Of a stretch of 63,924 nucleotides of DNA, positions 27,442 to 35,899 are shown piece after piece. Source of the stretch: CAZAPG01 sp964486935 (GTDB lineage: Bacteria; Chloroflexota; Anaerolineae; 4572-78; J111); assembly GCA_964486935.1 (NCBI GenBank), contig CAZAPG010000041.1, forward strand, positions 1 through 63,924, read 5' to 3'. Below the pieces are notes generated by a model that saw nothing but the letters and a program-made list of their open reading frames with translations, did no database searches and was not told the DNA's origin. Positions within the stretch are counted from its first letter, which is position 1; each line of letters starts with the position of its first letter. The translations under genes were made by a program, and so were the position numbers.

Positions 27442-28509
27442 ATGTCTCGCGTTCGACTTGTCAATATCAGCAAATATTTTGGCGCAACCGCAGCCGTCGA
27501 AGAAATCAACCTGGATGTGGCCGAAGGGGAGTTTTTAACCTTGCTGGGGCCATCGGGGTGCGGCAAAACCACCACCCTGCGCATGATTGCCGGCTTGATT
27601 GACCCGACCACCGGCCAGGTTTTGTTCGATGACCAGAATGTCACCGACCTGCCGCCCAACCAGCGCAACATCGGCTTTGTGTTTCAATCGCCGGCGCTGT
27701 TCCCCCATATGAGCGTAGCCGATAACATTGGCTTTGGGTTATCGGTGAAGGGACGCCCCAAAAAGGAAATTCAAGGCCGGGTGAACGAAGTGCTGGAACT
27801 GGTCAACCTGACCGGCTACGCCAACCGGCTGCCGCGCCAGCTCTCCGGCGGGCAGCAGCAGCGCGTTGCCCTGGCCCGCGTGCTGGCTACCGACCCTCGC
27901 GTATTGCTGTTTGATGAACCCCTCTCGGCGCTGGACCGCAACCTGCGCGAGACGCTCAAATACAATATTCTGGAATTACAGCGCCGCACCGGCAAAACCG
28001 CCATTTACGTTACCCACGACCAGTCCGAAGCCTTTGCCATTTCCGACCGGATTGCCGTGATGAACCAGGGGCGCATCGAGCAGCTTGGCACCCAAACCGA
28101 TATTTATTTGCATCCCCAGAGCGATTTTGTGGCCCAATTTATTGGGGCCAACAACCGGCTGGATGGCAAAGTCAGCGCCGTAGATAATGAAACCACGCAG
28201 GTACAGGTCAATGGATTGACACTCTACTGCCCCGTTCACCCCAAACTCAAACAAGGCGATTCGGTGGCTGCTTACGTGCGCCCCGAAAATATCACCGTGC
28301 TGAAAAATGGAGACGCCAAATATCACAACCAGATAGAAGGCGCTGTAGAGCAGATTATATTTGAGGGGTCAACCGCCCAACTTCATGTCAAAGTTGGTCA
28401 ACAATCGATTCGGGTTGATGTGAGCGGCACCGAACGGCTGCAACTGCTAAACCATCGCGGCCAGATTCGGCTGGGCTTTGATGAGGTCACGCTGATTCCG
28501 GCCAGTTAA
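27442..28509 (+). CDS. ABC importer ATPase, PotA/MalK-like
   Basis: 355 residues. Walker A GPSGCGKT at 36-43, signature LSGGQQQR at 134-141, Walker B LLFDEP at 155-160, then a C-terminal TOBE/OB domain (about 230-355) as in PotA and MalK. It energises the importer of 24001-27341. AAGGTGA precedes the ATG. Its last 4 bases overlap the last codon of the convergent SDR gene. Confidence 0.93.
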   Translation: MSRVRLVNISKYFGATAAVEEINLDVAEGEFLTLLGPSGCGKTTTLRMIAGLIDPTTGQVLFDDQNVTDLPPNQRNIGFVFQSPALFPHMSVADNIGFGLSVKGRPKKEIQGRVNEVLELVNLTGYANRLPRQLSGGQQQRVALARVLATDPRVLLFDEPLSALDRNLRETLKYNILELQRRTGKTAIYVTHDQSEAFAISDRIAVMNQGRIEQLGTQTDIYLHPQSDFVAQFIGANNRLDGKVSAVDNETTQVQVNGLTLYCPVHPKLKQGDSVAAYVRPENITVLKNGDAKYHNQIEGAVEQIIFEGSTAQLHVKVGQQSIRVDVSGTERLQLLNHRGQIRLGFDEVTLIPAS

Positions 28510-29261
28510 AACGTCAACTGCCCCCCATCAATTACCAACTGGTGGCCGGTGATAAAGCCGGAGTCGGTGGAGGCCAGATAGGCCACGGCCGCGGCTACCT
28601 CTTCCGGCTCGCCAAAGCGATGTAGCGGAATTTTTTTGAGATAATCGGCCACCCATTCCGGGTTCAGGCGGGCCGGCTCGGTCATTCGCGTTTTTATCAG
28701 GCCCGGACACACGCTGTTGACCCGGATATTGTGGGGCGCTAAATCAATGGCCATTGACATGGTTAACCCCACCACCCCAAACTTTGAGGCATTGTAATGG
28801 GCCAGGTCGGCCTCGGCTACCAGGCCGTTGGTAGAGGCAATGTTAACAATGCGCCCCGCAATTTGGCGGGCTACCATGTGGCGGGCCACCACCTGAGAAC
28901 AAATGAAGACACCGGTCAGGTTAACATTTAGCGTTTTTTGCCAGTTCTCGTCTTTAATTTCCAGAAATGGCTCCCACATGCCAATGCCGGCAATGTTAGC
29001 CAGCACGTCCACGTGGTCAAACCGGGCCAATACGGCAGAGAGCATTTGTTCAACCTGGCTGCGGTTGGTCACATCTACCTGCACGGCCACGGCCTGCCCG
29101 CCCTCAGCCCGGATGGCCTGAGCGACCTCCTCCGCCGGCCCCAAATCAACATCTGCCACAGCTACGGCTGCGCCTTCGCCGGCCAACCGGTAAGCCGTAG
29201 CCTGGCCAATGCCTCGCCCGCCGCCGGTTACAAGGGCAACCTGGTTTTCAAAGCGTTTCAT
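28506..29261 (-). CDS. SDR family oxidoreductase
   Basis: 251 residues, classical short-chain dehydrogenase. T-G-G-G-R-G-I-G near the N-terminus, N-I-A-G, and the catalytic Y-N-A-S-K. Asp following the second strand (V-A-D-V-D) suggests NAD. It ends a minus-strand set with a NagB-like protein and two LmbE deacetylases, with only 5 bases to the NagB-like stop. Probably a sugar or polyol dehydrogenase. Confidence 0.9.
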   Translation of the reverse strand: MKRFENQVALVTGGGRGIGQATAYRLAGEGAAVAVADVDLGPAEEVAQAIRAEGGQAVAVQVDVTNRSQVEQMLSAVLARFDHVDVLANIAGIGMWEPFLEIKDENWQKTLNVNLTGVFICSQVVARHMVARQIAGRIVNIASTNGLVAEADLAHYNASKFGVVGLTMSMAIDLAPHNIRVNSVCPGLIKTRMTEPARLNPEWVADYLKKIPLHRFGEPEEVAAAVAYLASTDSGFITGHQLVIDGGQLTF

Positions 29262-29266
29262 GATTG

Positions 29267-30193
29267 TCAGTGCATCTCGCTTTCGGTGCTGCCGATGCCG
29301 TGCCGGTAGAAGTTAAATTGCACATTGGGGTGGTCGGCCAGCAGCGACATGGGCACCGAGCTATCGGCAATCTTTTTGGAAATCATCAGCGTGGTCAGCC
29401 GCATGCCAAAGGGGTTATCGTGCTGGCCCGCCTGCCAGATAGAGACTTTTTCCGCCTGCCAGGTTTCAACCGGGCCAACCGTTACGGCCTGGTCGGGCAC
29501 GTTTTGCACCACCCCGCCGCCGGAGGTGCGGGCGTTTTGAATCATGGTCATCGGGTGCAGGTCAACCACCCGCGTGCCCAGCTTGCGGTACTCCTGCGGG
29601 GGAGGCGGGTTATCTTTGTATTTGCCCTCGCGTTTGGGCGGGTCGTTAAAAGCCCAATGTTTGACCTCTCCCTGGCCGCCCTGCATCACCAGGCAACGCG
29701 CCTTTTTCCAGCTTGCAACATATTCGGTCACATCGGCTTTGGGAAAGTGGATATTTTCTTTGGGCATGCGCAGCTCTGGCCTGATGCGGTTGAAGCACAA
29801 TTCCATATCGGCGCGGGCAAAACTGAGCGGAAAATCCTCGCCAACTTCTTTACCGTTTAGCACCCACTCATCCATCCCCCAAAAGTGGGCGTGGCTCAGG
29901 TCTATTTCCAACTCGTTGACCAGCCGGGCTACCAGCGGTAGCTGCTCGGTGGGGCCGATGGGGCCGCAGATGCCGGTTGGCTGCTCCGGCGTGGCCTGCC
30001 GCCAGGCGGTGATGTACTCCAGCGCCTCGGCCAGATAAAAATCTTCCAGGGTGTCGTAAAATTTTACGGTAAAACCGGGCCGGCTCAGGCCCGGCAGGTC
30101 GTCGGCGCTGAGCCGGGCGGCATCATCCAGAATTTCTCTGTCCAGGGTGGTGTAATCCCACCACTCCGGCGCAACTTTGCTGATTGGTCGCAT
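29267..30193 (-). CDS. NagB-like glucosamine-6-phosphate isomerase family protein, altered active site
   Basis: 308 residues, close in plan to NagB/6-phosphogluconolactonase. G-I-C-G-P-I-G-P-T corresponds to the phosphate loop and F-W-G-M-D-E-W to the L-D-E-Y block that contains the enolisation Asp. The second catalytic block, usually D-G-H-I-A-F-N, reads G-E-V-K-H-W-A-F-N-D-P: the His and A-F-N are kept, but the acidic residue two before the His is not. It may therefore act on a different amino sugar. A strong AGGAGG precedes the ATG. Adjacent LmbE genes could supply a deacetylated substrate. Confidence 0.78.
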   Translation of the reverse strand: MRPISKVAPEWWDYTTLDREILDDAARLSADDLPGLSRPGFTVKFYDTLEDFYLAEALEYITAWRQATPEQPTGICGPIGPTEQLPLVARLVNELEIDLSHAHFWGMDEWVLNGKEVGEDFPLSFARADMELCFNRIRPELRMPKENIHFPKADVTEYVASWKKARCLVMQGGQGEVKHWAFNDPPKREGKYKDNPPPPQEYRKLGTRVVDLHPMTMIQNARTSGGGVVQNVPDQAVTVGPVETWQAEKVSIWQAGQHDNPFGMRLTTLMISKKIADSSVPMSLLADHPNVQFNFYRHGIGSTESEMH

Positions 30194-30249
30194 AGTTTCC
30201 TCCTGTGGAAAAAATTTTAGTGAATGTATGTTGAATCACAAAGTGGCAC

Positions 30250-30288
30250 GCCTGGGGCCAGGCGGGTCATTTGTCATCTGCAAATGAC
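30250..30288. repeat. Two small hairpins in the LmbE/NagB-like spacer
   Basis: GCCTGG-GG-CCAGGC (30250-30263) and GTCATTTG - 7 bases - CAAATGAC (30266-30288), the latter inside a wider GGTCA...TGACC. The 179-base spacer 30194-30372 contains nothing else I can identify. Confidence 0.55.
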
Positions 30289-30372
30289 AAGTGACCTGTA
30301 AAAATTTTCGCGTTCGACACAAATTTGCAGCACCACAGCATAGTAGGTGTTGCGGGTTAAGTTTCTTCACGT

Positions 30373-31074
30373 TTACGGCAGCCGCCGCTCTGTTGTTGTG
30401 CGCGGCCAGACATCGGCCTGCCGAAAACCTTCGGCGTAGGGCGCGTTGCACTGAAAGCCCCGCGCGCGGGCCACGACTTCCATAAATTCCATCACGTCGA
30501 TGTTGTCATGGTCCTTCAGCCACTTCAACTGGCTCTCGTGGCAGTTCAACATTTGGCGCTTGGTTTCGATGGTCTGGCTGATGTCGACGTACTCAGTGGG
30601 GTGAAAGCCTTTGCCGGCCAGGGTGTCCATGTAATAGAGGGTCGGCACCGCCGAATGGGCCGGCTGCCCGGTTTCAATATTGGGCAGGCTGGCGATAAAG
30701 CTGGTATCAAACACCAGGCTGCTAACCACGCGATGGTCGGGGTGGTAATCATCGGGGGCGTGAGTAATGATGATATCTGGCCCGGCCTGGCGGATGGCGT
30801 CCACAAAAGCCAGCCGGGTCTCGCGGTCATTAAAAATCAACTCGTCGGGGAAGCCCAGCCAGATAAACTCCGCCCCAATCACCTCGGCGGCGGCGCGGGC
30901 TTCTCGCTCTCTAATTTGGGCCAGCTCCGGCGGCTTGATAATCATATGCCCGGCGGTGCCATCGGTCGCCACGCACATCACTACCTGATGCCCCTGCCGG
31001 GCGTAGCGGGCCAGCGTGCCGGCGCACAAAATTTCCAGGTCATCGGGGTGAGCGCCTACGGCTAAAATACGCAT
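30373..31074 (-). CDS. LmbE/PIG-L family de-N-acetylase
   Basis: 233 residues. A-H-P-D-D-L-E near the N-terminus supplies the catalytic Asp and zinc ligands, and H-P-D-H in the middle gives the other zinc His. These enzymes remove the acetyl group from N-acetylglucosaminyl compounds. AAAGGAG lies before the ATG. A paralogue of identical length lies just upstream (31157-31858), so the pair probably arose by tandem duplication and may differ in substrate. Confidence 0.9.
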   Translation of the reverse strand: MRILAVGAHPDDLEILCAGTLARYARQGHQVVMCVATDGTAGHMIIKPPELAQIREREARAAAEVIGAEFIWLGFPDELIFNDRETRLAFVDAIRQAGPDIIITHAPDDYHPDHRVVSSLVFDTSFIASLPNIETGQPAHSAVPTLYYMDTLAGKGFHPTEYVDISQTIETKRQMLNCHESQLKWLKDHDNIDVMEFMEVVARARGFQCNAPYAEGFRQADVWPRTTTERRLP

Positions 31075-31156
31075 AGAGGACTCCTTTGCAACTTAGAGTA
31101 ACTCAATCTTAGCGGTTGTCCATTGATAACGCGGCCAGGTTATTTTCAGACACCTC

Positions 31157-31858
31157 TTACGGCAGCAATCGCTTGGCCGAGAGCCGGCCCCAGGCCCGCA
31201 TGCTCTGGAAACCCTCGGCGTAGACGGCCCCGCACTGCAAGCCGCGAAAGCGGGCCATCGTTTCAATAAAATCCAGAATATCGGTGTAGTGATGCTCTTT
31301 CAGCCAGGTAATCTGGCTGTTGTGCCGGGCCATGGCCTGCTTTTTTTGCGCCAGTGTGTCGGAAATATCAACATACTCGGTTGGCGTAAAATCAATACCG
31401 GCCAGCGTGTCCATAAAATAGATGGGCGGCGCAATGGGGTGGGCCGGCTGCGAGGTGATAAAGTAGGGCAGCGTGGCCGAAAAGCTGGCATCCAGCACCA
31501 GCTTGGTTACGGCGTTGTGGTCGCCGTGGTAATCGGCGGGGTGATGGGTGATGATGAGGTCGGGTTTGGCGATGCGAATCAAATCGACCACTCGCTGCAT
31601 GGTTTCGTCGTTGACGTACAACTCACAATCCGGCAGCCCCAGGGCTATTGATTCTGCGCCAATTACCCTGGCCGCGGCTTCGGCCTCTTTATCGCGGATT
31701 TCGCCGACTTCGTGATGCGGAATTTCACCGTGCCCCTTATCGCCCCGGCAAACGTGGGCCATAATCACGTGATGGCCCAGGGCCACGTAGCGGGCCAGCG
31801 TGCCGCCGCATAAAATTTCCAAATCGTCGGGATGAGCGCCTACGGCTAAAACTCGCAT
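31157..31858 (-). CDS. LmbE/PIG-L family de-N-acetylase (paralogue)
   Basis: 233 residues with the same A-H-P-D-D-L-E motif and Y-H-G-D-H as the second zinc site. It is clearly homologous along its full length to the protein at 30373-31074 but substantially diverged, so both are probably under selection. AAGGAGC precedes the ATG. It is second in a minus-strand set after the VOC-like gene. Confidence 0.9.
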   Translation of the reverse strand: MRVLAVGAHPDDLEILCGGTLARYVALGHHVIMAHVCRGDKGHGEIPHHEVGEIRDKEAEAAARVIGAESIALGLPDCELYVNDETMQRVVDLIRIAKPDLIITHHPADYHGDHNAVTKLVLDASFSATLPYFITSQPAHPIAPPIYFMDTLAGIDFTPTEYVDISDTLAQKKQAMARHNSQITWLKEHHYTDILDFIETMARFRGLQCGAVYAEGFQSMRAWGRLSAKRLLP

Positions 31859-31894
31859 ATTGTTGCTCCTTGGCAGGCTGACTCGCCGGTTGGG

Positions 31895-32242
31895 TTAGTC
31901 TTTGGCATCTTTGAACCAATCCTGGCCGCCAGAATTCTCCATAAATTCAAACACGGCCCCGTCCTTGAATACAAAAACGACGCGCAGGTTTTCGGTGGGC
32001 TGAAACGGGCCAAGCACCACTTCGCCCTCTTGCATATAATCAGCCAGGTGGTCTACCTGAAAGGCAATGTGCGGCAGGTCGCGCACCGGCCCTTTTACCG
32101 GGCTGTCCGGCTCGTAGCGCAGGTACTCTATCCGGTAGGGATGGCCGGCCGGGTCTGTAACCCACACTTTGGTTTCTGACACATACAGCTCATTGGGTTG
32201 TTTATCGCCGGTGGGGATACCGACGTGGTCAAATTTTCTCAT
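31895..32242 (-). CDS. VOC (glyoxalase-fold) family protein
   Basis: 115 residues from ATG 32242, chosen because GAGGAG stands 8 bases before it; six extra upstream codons are possible but lack a ribosome site. The plan H-V-G-I-P ... H-I-A-F-Q-V-D ... V-F-E-F-M-E matches a single vicinal-oxygen-chelate fold with His and Glu metal ligands. Members isomerise, epimerise or cleave small oxygenated molecules. It is the first gene of the set that contains the LmbE pair. Confidence 0.75.
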   Translation of the reverse strand: MRKFDHVGIPTGDKQPNELYVSETKVWVTDPAGHPYRIEYLRYEPDSPVKGPVRDLPHIAFQVDHLADYMQEGEVVLGPFQPTENLRVVFVFKDGAVFEFMENSGGQDWFKDAKD

Positions 32243-32352
32243 GGTTAATCTCCTCAGCAAGCATTATTCGACAAAGCGATAAAATCGGTGCAAAATCTAC
32301 AATACAGGAATGTGACCGAGCCTACGGCGCAGCGCCGAGAATGAAAATCAGG

Positions 32353-32446
32353 AACACAGAGAACGCAAAGATGACACAGAGCGACACAAAGTTTTTTAAT
32401 ATTTCTCTGTGTGGCTTTGTGAGGTCTCCGTGTAACTCTGCGTAAT
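32353..32446. repeat. CACAGAG/CTCTGTG inverted-repeat region
   Basis: Left half contains repeated ACACAGAG and CACAAAG, the right half CTCTGTGTGG and CTTTGTG, around an AT-rich centre. It lies in the divergent space between the VOC-like gene and the epimerase at 32470, so it may affect either promoter. No clear -35/-10 pair was found. Confidence 0.5.
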
Positions 32447-32469
32447 TTTATTTTCAAAGGAGCATAAAT

Positions 32470-33462
32470 ATGAGTCAAACCAAACGCATTCTGGTTACCG
32501 GAGCCACGGGCAAGGTAGGGCAGGCTTTTATCCGACAAATTTTGAACGGGCCGCAGCGCGAGCCGGTCATTGTTCGGGCGCTGTGCCACAATCGACAGCT
32601 TGAGCCAGGCGAGCGGCTGGAGGTGGTCAAAGGCTCAATTTCCCGGCGCGAGGTGGCGGAACAGGCCATGAGCGGCGTCACCCACGTGCTGCATCTGGCT
32701 ACCAGCAAAGAAACGCCGGACACCATTATGGATGTGGCCGTCAAAGGGTTATTCTGGCTGCTGGAAGCCTGCCGCGCCAACCCCACCTTTCGGCAATTTT
32801 TGCTGGTGGGCGGCGATGCGGCCGTGGGCCATTTTTTCTACCCCCACCCTACCCCCGTGACCGAGCAGCAGCCGCTCACCGCTTACCCCGGCTGCTACGC
32901 CCTCTCCAAAGTGCTGGAAGAAGTGATGCTGGAGCAATATTACATTCAATACAATCTAAACGGCTGCTGCCTGCGCGCGCCCTGGATTATGGAAAAGGAC
33001 GACTTCAAATATCAGCTTTCTTTTGGCGACGATGTGTTTGGCGGGCCGCGCTGGCGCGACCTGGTTGGCCCGGAAAAGGCCGACGCCTACATGCGCGCCA
33101 AAACCGCGCCGGTCATGCTCGATGCCGGCGGCCAGCCCATGCGCCGCAATTACGTGCACGTTAACGATTTGGTTGAGGCCATTTTAAAGGCGCTGGACAA
33201 CCCCAGGGCCAGGCAGCAAACCTTCAACATCTGCATGGACGAGCCGGTCAATTACCGGGAGGTGGGCGACTACCTGGCCCAAACCCGGGGCTATCAAACG
33301 GTTGACATCCCCAGCGAGTTTCACTCTACCTGGCTGGATAACAGCAAGGCCAAATTTTTGCTCAACTGGCGGCCCCGGTACAATCTGACGCGAATGATTG
33401 ATGAAGCCTTTGATTACCGACGCGCCCCGGATGACCCCCGCATCATCTGGTATCCGGGTTGA
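32470..33462 (+). CDS. NAD-dependent epimerase/dehydratase (extended SDR)
   Basis: 330 residues. T-G-A-T-G-K-V-G-Q at the N-terminus binds NAD(P), and Y-P-G-C-Y-A-L-S-K contains the catalytic Tyr and Lys. AAAGGAGC precedes the ATG. It is the only + strand gene in a long run of minus-strand genes, divergent from the LmbE set and convergent (7 bases between stops) with the SDR at 33470. Substrate unknown, probably a sugar derivative. Confidence 0.88.
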   Translation: MSQTKRILVTGATGKVGQAFIRQILNGPQREPVIVRALCHNRQLEPGERLEVVKGSISRREVAEQAMSGVTHVLHLATSKETPDTIMDVAVKGLFWLLEACRANPTFRQFLLVGGDAAVGHFFYPHPTPVTEQQPLTAYPGCYALSKVLEEVMLEQYYIQYNLNGCCLRAPWIMEKDDFKYQLSFGDDVFGGPRWRDLVGPEKADAYMRAKTAPVMLDAGGQPMRRNYVHVNDLVEAILKALDNPRARQQTFNICMDEPVNYREVGDYLAQTRGYQTVDIPSEFHSTWLDNSKAKFLLNWRPRYNLTRMIDEAFDYRRAPDDPRIIWYPG

Positions 33463-33469
33463 GTAATTT

Positions 33470-34273
33470 TTATTCTCCGGTTTGCTCCGGCGCTTTGGCC
33501 TCCAGCTCTTGCGACATGCGGTAGCTGCCGGCCATCAGGCCGCCGTCCACGGTTAGCGTTTCGCCGGTAATCCAGGCGGCGTCATCGGAGGCCAGAAACA
33601 GGGCGGCTTTGGCAATATCTTCCGGCTCGCCGATGCGCCCCAGCGGATACCATTTGACCAGCCGCTCAAAAATGTGCGGGTCAATTTTAAGCTGAGGCTC
33701 CCAAATGGGCGTCCGCACCGAGCCGGGACAAATGGCGTTGGCCCGGATGCCGTGCCGCCCGTAATTAACGGCCACATTTTTGGTCAAATTGATGACCCCG
33801 GCCTTGCCCGCGCTATAGGCCAAATCGCCCAGCGCGGCCAGGCCGTTCACCGAGGCGATGTTCACAATAGCGCCGCTTTTTTGCCCGACCATTGCCGGCA
33901 GCACGGCCTGGGTACACAAAAAAACCCCCTTCAGCACCACCGACAGGTCAAGTTCCCAGGTGGCTTCGTCAAACTCCAGAATATCGTTGGTGCTGGAGCG
34001 GGCCGCGTTGTTAACCAAAATATCAATCCGGCCATAGGCGTCCAGGGCCTGCTTAACGGTGGCCTCAACCCCGGCTTTTTTCGACACGTCCATTTGAACG
34101 GCCAGGGCGACGCCGCCCGCGCCGGTAATGCGCCGCGCGGTTTCCTGGGCGCGCTCGCCAATCAGGTCGGCAACAACCACCCGCGCCCCTTCTTGAGCAA
34201 ACAATTCAGCCGTAGCCCGGCCAATGCCGGAACCGCTGCCGGTAATAATAGCAACACGATCTTTCAATCGCAT
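33470..34273 (-). CDS. SDR family oxidoreductase
   Basis: 267 residues from ATG 34273, which has GGGAG at a good distance; the longer open frame adds 17 residues that overlap the upstream gene. T-G-S-G-S-G-I-G-R binds the cofactor, N-N-A-A and Y-S-A-G-K give the active site. It is the terminal gene of the long ROK-headed set and resembles glucose/3-ketoacyl-type dehydrogenases; the substrate is open. Confidence 0.9.
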   Translation of the reverse strand: MRLKDRVAIITGSGSGIGRATAELFAQEGARVVVADLIGERAQETARRITGAGGVALAVQMDVSKKAGVEATVKQALDAYGRIDILVNNAARSSTNDILEFDEATWELDLSVVLKGVFLCTQAVLPAMVGQKSGAIVNIASVNGLAALGDLAYSAGKAGVINLTKNVAVNYGRHGIRANAICPGSVRTPIWEPQLKIDPHIFERLVKWYPLGRIGEPEDIAKAALFLASDDAAWITGETLTVDGGLMAGSYRMSQELEAKAPEQTGE

Positions 34274-34290
34274 AGATTTTCTCCCTGTTG

Positions 34291-35340
34291 TTATTGCAGC
34301 GCGCCGCGAGCCGCCACGGGCCAAATGACTTCAACCTGATTCTGGCGCACCCCGACGATTTGATTAAACAGATTGCTAACCACGCAGCAATGGTTGGGGA
34401 TAACCGTCACCCGCTCGCCAATTTCGGGCTTGCGTGGGCATTTGGAAAAATCAACGTGGCCGTGCTCTTCCGACTGGCTATGAATAACCGCCTCCGGGTA
34501 TTCCAGAATCAGGCCGTGCCCTTCCAGCCCCAGCAAATCCGATGAAAAGGTTTTGCTACCCCCATCCAATATGCCTCGGTCGGCGGTGGGCCGGCTGACC
34601 ACGGTAGTGATGACTTTCAGCGAGCAATCATCCAGCGTCATCGCCCCGGAGCGCAGGGTGTAACGGTCGCCATAAATGTACATGCCGGCCCGGTGCTCGG
34701 TAACTTCCGGGTGGGTGTGGGCTTGCCACATGCCGGGCGTGCCGCCGCCGCTAACCCGCTCCACCTCCAGACCGTCGGCCTTGAGCAGCTTTTTGGTTTC
34801 CTGCACAAATGGGCCGGTGTTCTGATTGCTGGGGTAAGTCATCAACCCGCCAAAGTGAAGGCCGGGAGCGCGGGCAATGCGGCGCGCCAAATCTGCCGCC
34901 TCTTGCGGCGATTGCACCCCGCAGCGCTGCGCGCCGGTATCAAACTCTATCAGCACAGGCAGCTCGATGCCGGCGGCCTGCGCCGCCCCGGAGAGTCCCT
35001 TTACGGTAAATTCTGAGTCGGCGGTAACGCTCAGGTTGACGCGCCGGGTCAGGCGCATCAATCGTTCCAGTTTGGCCGGGCCGATAATGTTGTAGGGCAG
35101 AAAAATATCCTCGATGCCGGCCTGGGCCATCACTTCGGCCTCGCCAATTTTTTGGCAGGTGATGCCCACCGCGCCGGCTTTAATTTGCATATGGGCAATT
35201 TCCGGTATTTTGTGGGTTTTGATATGGGGCCGGTTGGCAATACCGTGCTGGCTCAGGTATGCCTGAAACTTTTCAATGTTGGCCTCCAGCCGGTCCAAAT
35301 CAACAATGGCTACGGGTGTTTCCAGTTGGTTGACGTCCAT
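34291..35340 (-). CDS. D-threonine aldolase / DSD1-type PLP enzyme
   Basis: 349 residues: alanine-racemase-like TIM barrel, then a beta domain. R-P-H-I-K-T-H-K near residue 42-49 carries the PLP lysine. V-S-G-G-G-T-P binds PLP phosphate. H-C-C-V in the C-terminal domain matches the metal-binding His/Cys of D-threonine aldolase and D-serine dehydratase. It would cleave or dehydrate a D-beta-hydroxy-amino acid. It is followed after 17 bases by the SDR and preceded by RidA, which removes reactive enamines made by such PLP enzymes. Confidence 0.88.
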   Translation of the reverse strand: MDVNQLETPVAIVDLDRLEANIEKFQAYLSQHGIANRPHIKTHKIPEIAHMQIKAGAVGITCQKIGEAEVMAQAGIEDIFLPYNIIGPAKLERLMRLTRRVNLSVTADSEFTVKGLSGAAQAAGIELPVLIEFDTGAQRCGVQSPQEAADLARRIARAPGLHFGGLMTYPSNQNTGPFVQETKKLLKADGLEVERVSGGGTPGMWQAHTHPEVTEHRAGMYIYGDRYTLRSGAMTLDDCSLKVITTVVSRPTADRGILDGGSKTFSSDLLGLEGHGLILEYPEAVIHSQSEEHGHVDFSKCPRKPEIGERVTVIPNHCCVVSNLFNQIVGVRQNQVEVIWPVAARGALQ

Positions 35341-35347
35341 AAATCAC

Positions 35348-35734
35348 CTAATCTTCGGGAACTATAGCAATGCAATCAACTTCGATGAGCATTTGGGGCG
35401 GCAGCCCGGCCTGCACTGTGGTGCGAGCCGGGTAGGGTTCGGTGAGATAGTTTTTGTAGATATCGTTCATTTTACCAAAGTTGTTGAGGTCCGATAAAAA
35501 GACGCCCACCTTGACCGCATTTTCCCAGGATGTGCCGGCGGCTTGCAGCAGGGTGGTCACGTTATCAAAGGTGAGTTTGGCCTGCTCTTCAAACGAACCA
35601 AATTTGAATTCGCCGGTTTGGGGGTCTACCGGCCCCTGGCCGGAGATAAAGACCATTTTGCCGCCGGCTACAATGGCCGGAGAGTAAATCCCTTTGGCCG
35701 GAGCGGCTTTATCGGATGTAACTTGTTTACGCAT
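35348..35734 (-). CDS. ridA: RidA family enamine/imine deaminase
   Basis: 128 residues from ATG 35734, preceded by GAGGAG; the longer open frame lacks a ribosome site. Key residues are present: P-A-R-T-T-V (the substrate-binding Arg) and I-E-V-D-C-I-A (the catalytic-region Glu). RidA proteins hydrolyse 2-aminoacrylate-like intermediates released by PLP enzymes, which matches the neighbouring D-threonine-aldolase-type gene 7 bases downstream. Confidence 0.92.
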   Translation of the reverse strand: MRKQVTSDKAAPAKGIYSPAIVAGGKMVFISGQGPVDPQTGEFKFGSFEEQAKLTFDNVTTLLQAAGTSWENAVKVGVFLSDLNNFGKMNDIYKNYLTEPYPARTTVQAGLPPQMLIEVDCIAIVPED

Positions 35735-35899
35735 AATGTTCTCCTCTGAAAATAAAATTGGTGGAGTGTCAACGTGCGCTCTGACACCCCAGGTTTTTAT
35801 CACCTGTGCCCGGCGGGTATTATTGCCGTCTCAATTGGTTGCGGCTTGTTGGGGTTAGGGCCTTTTATTGTTTGCCCTGTTGCCGGGCCAGTCTGTTGT

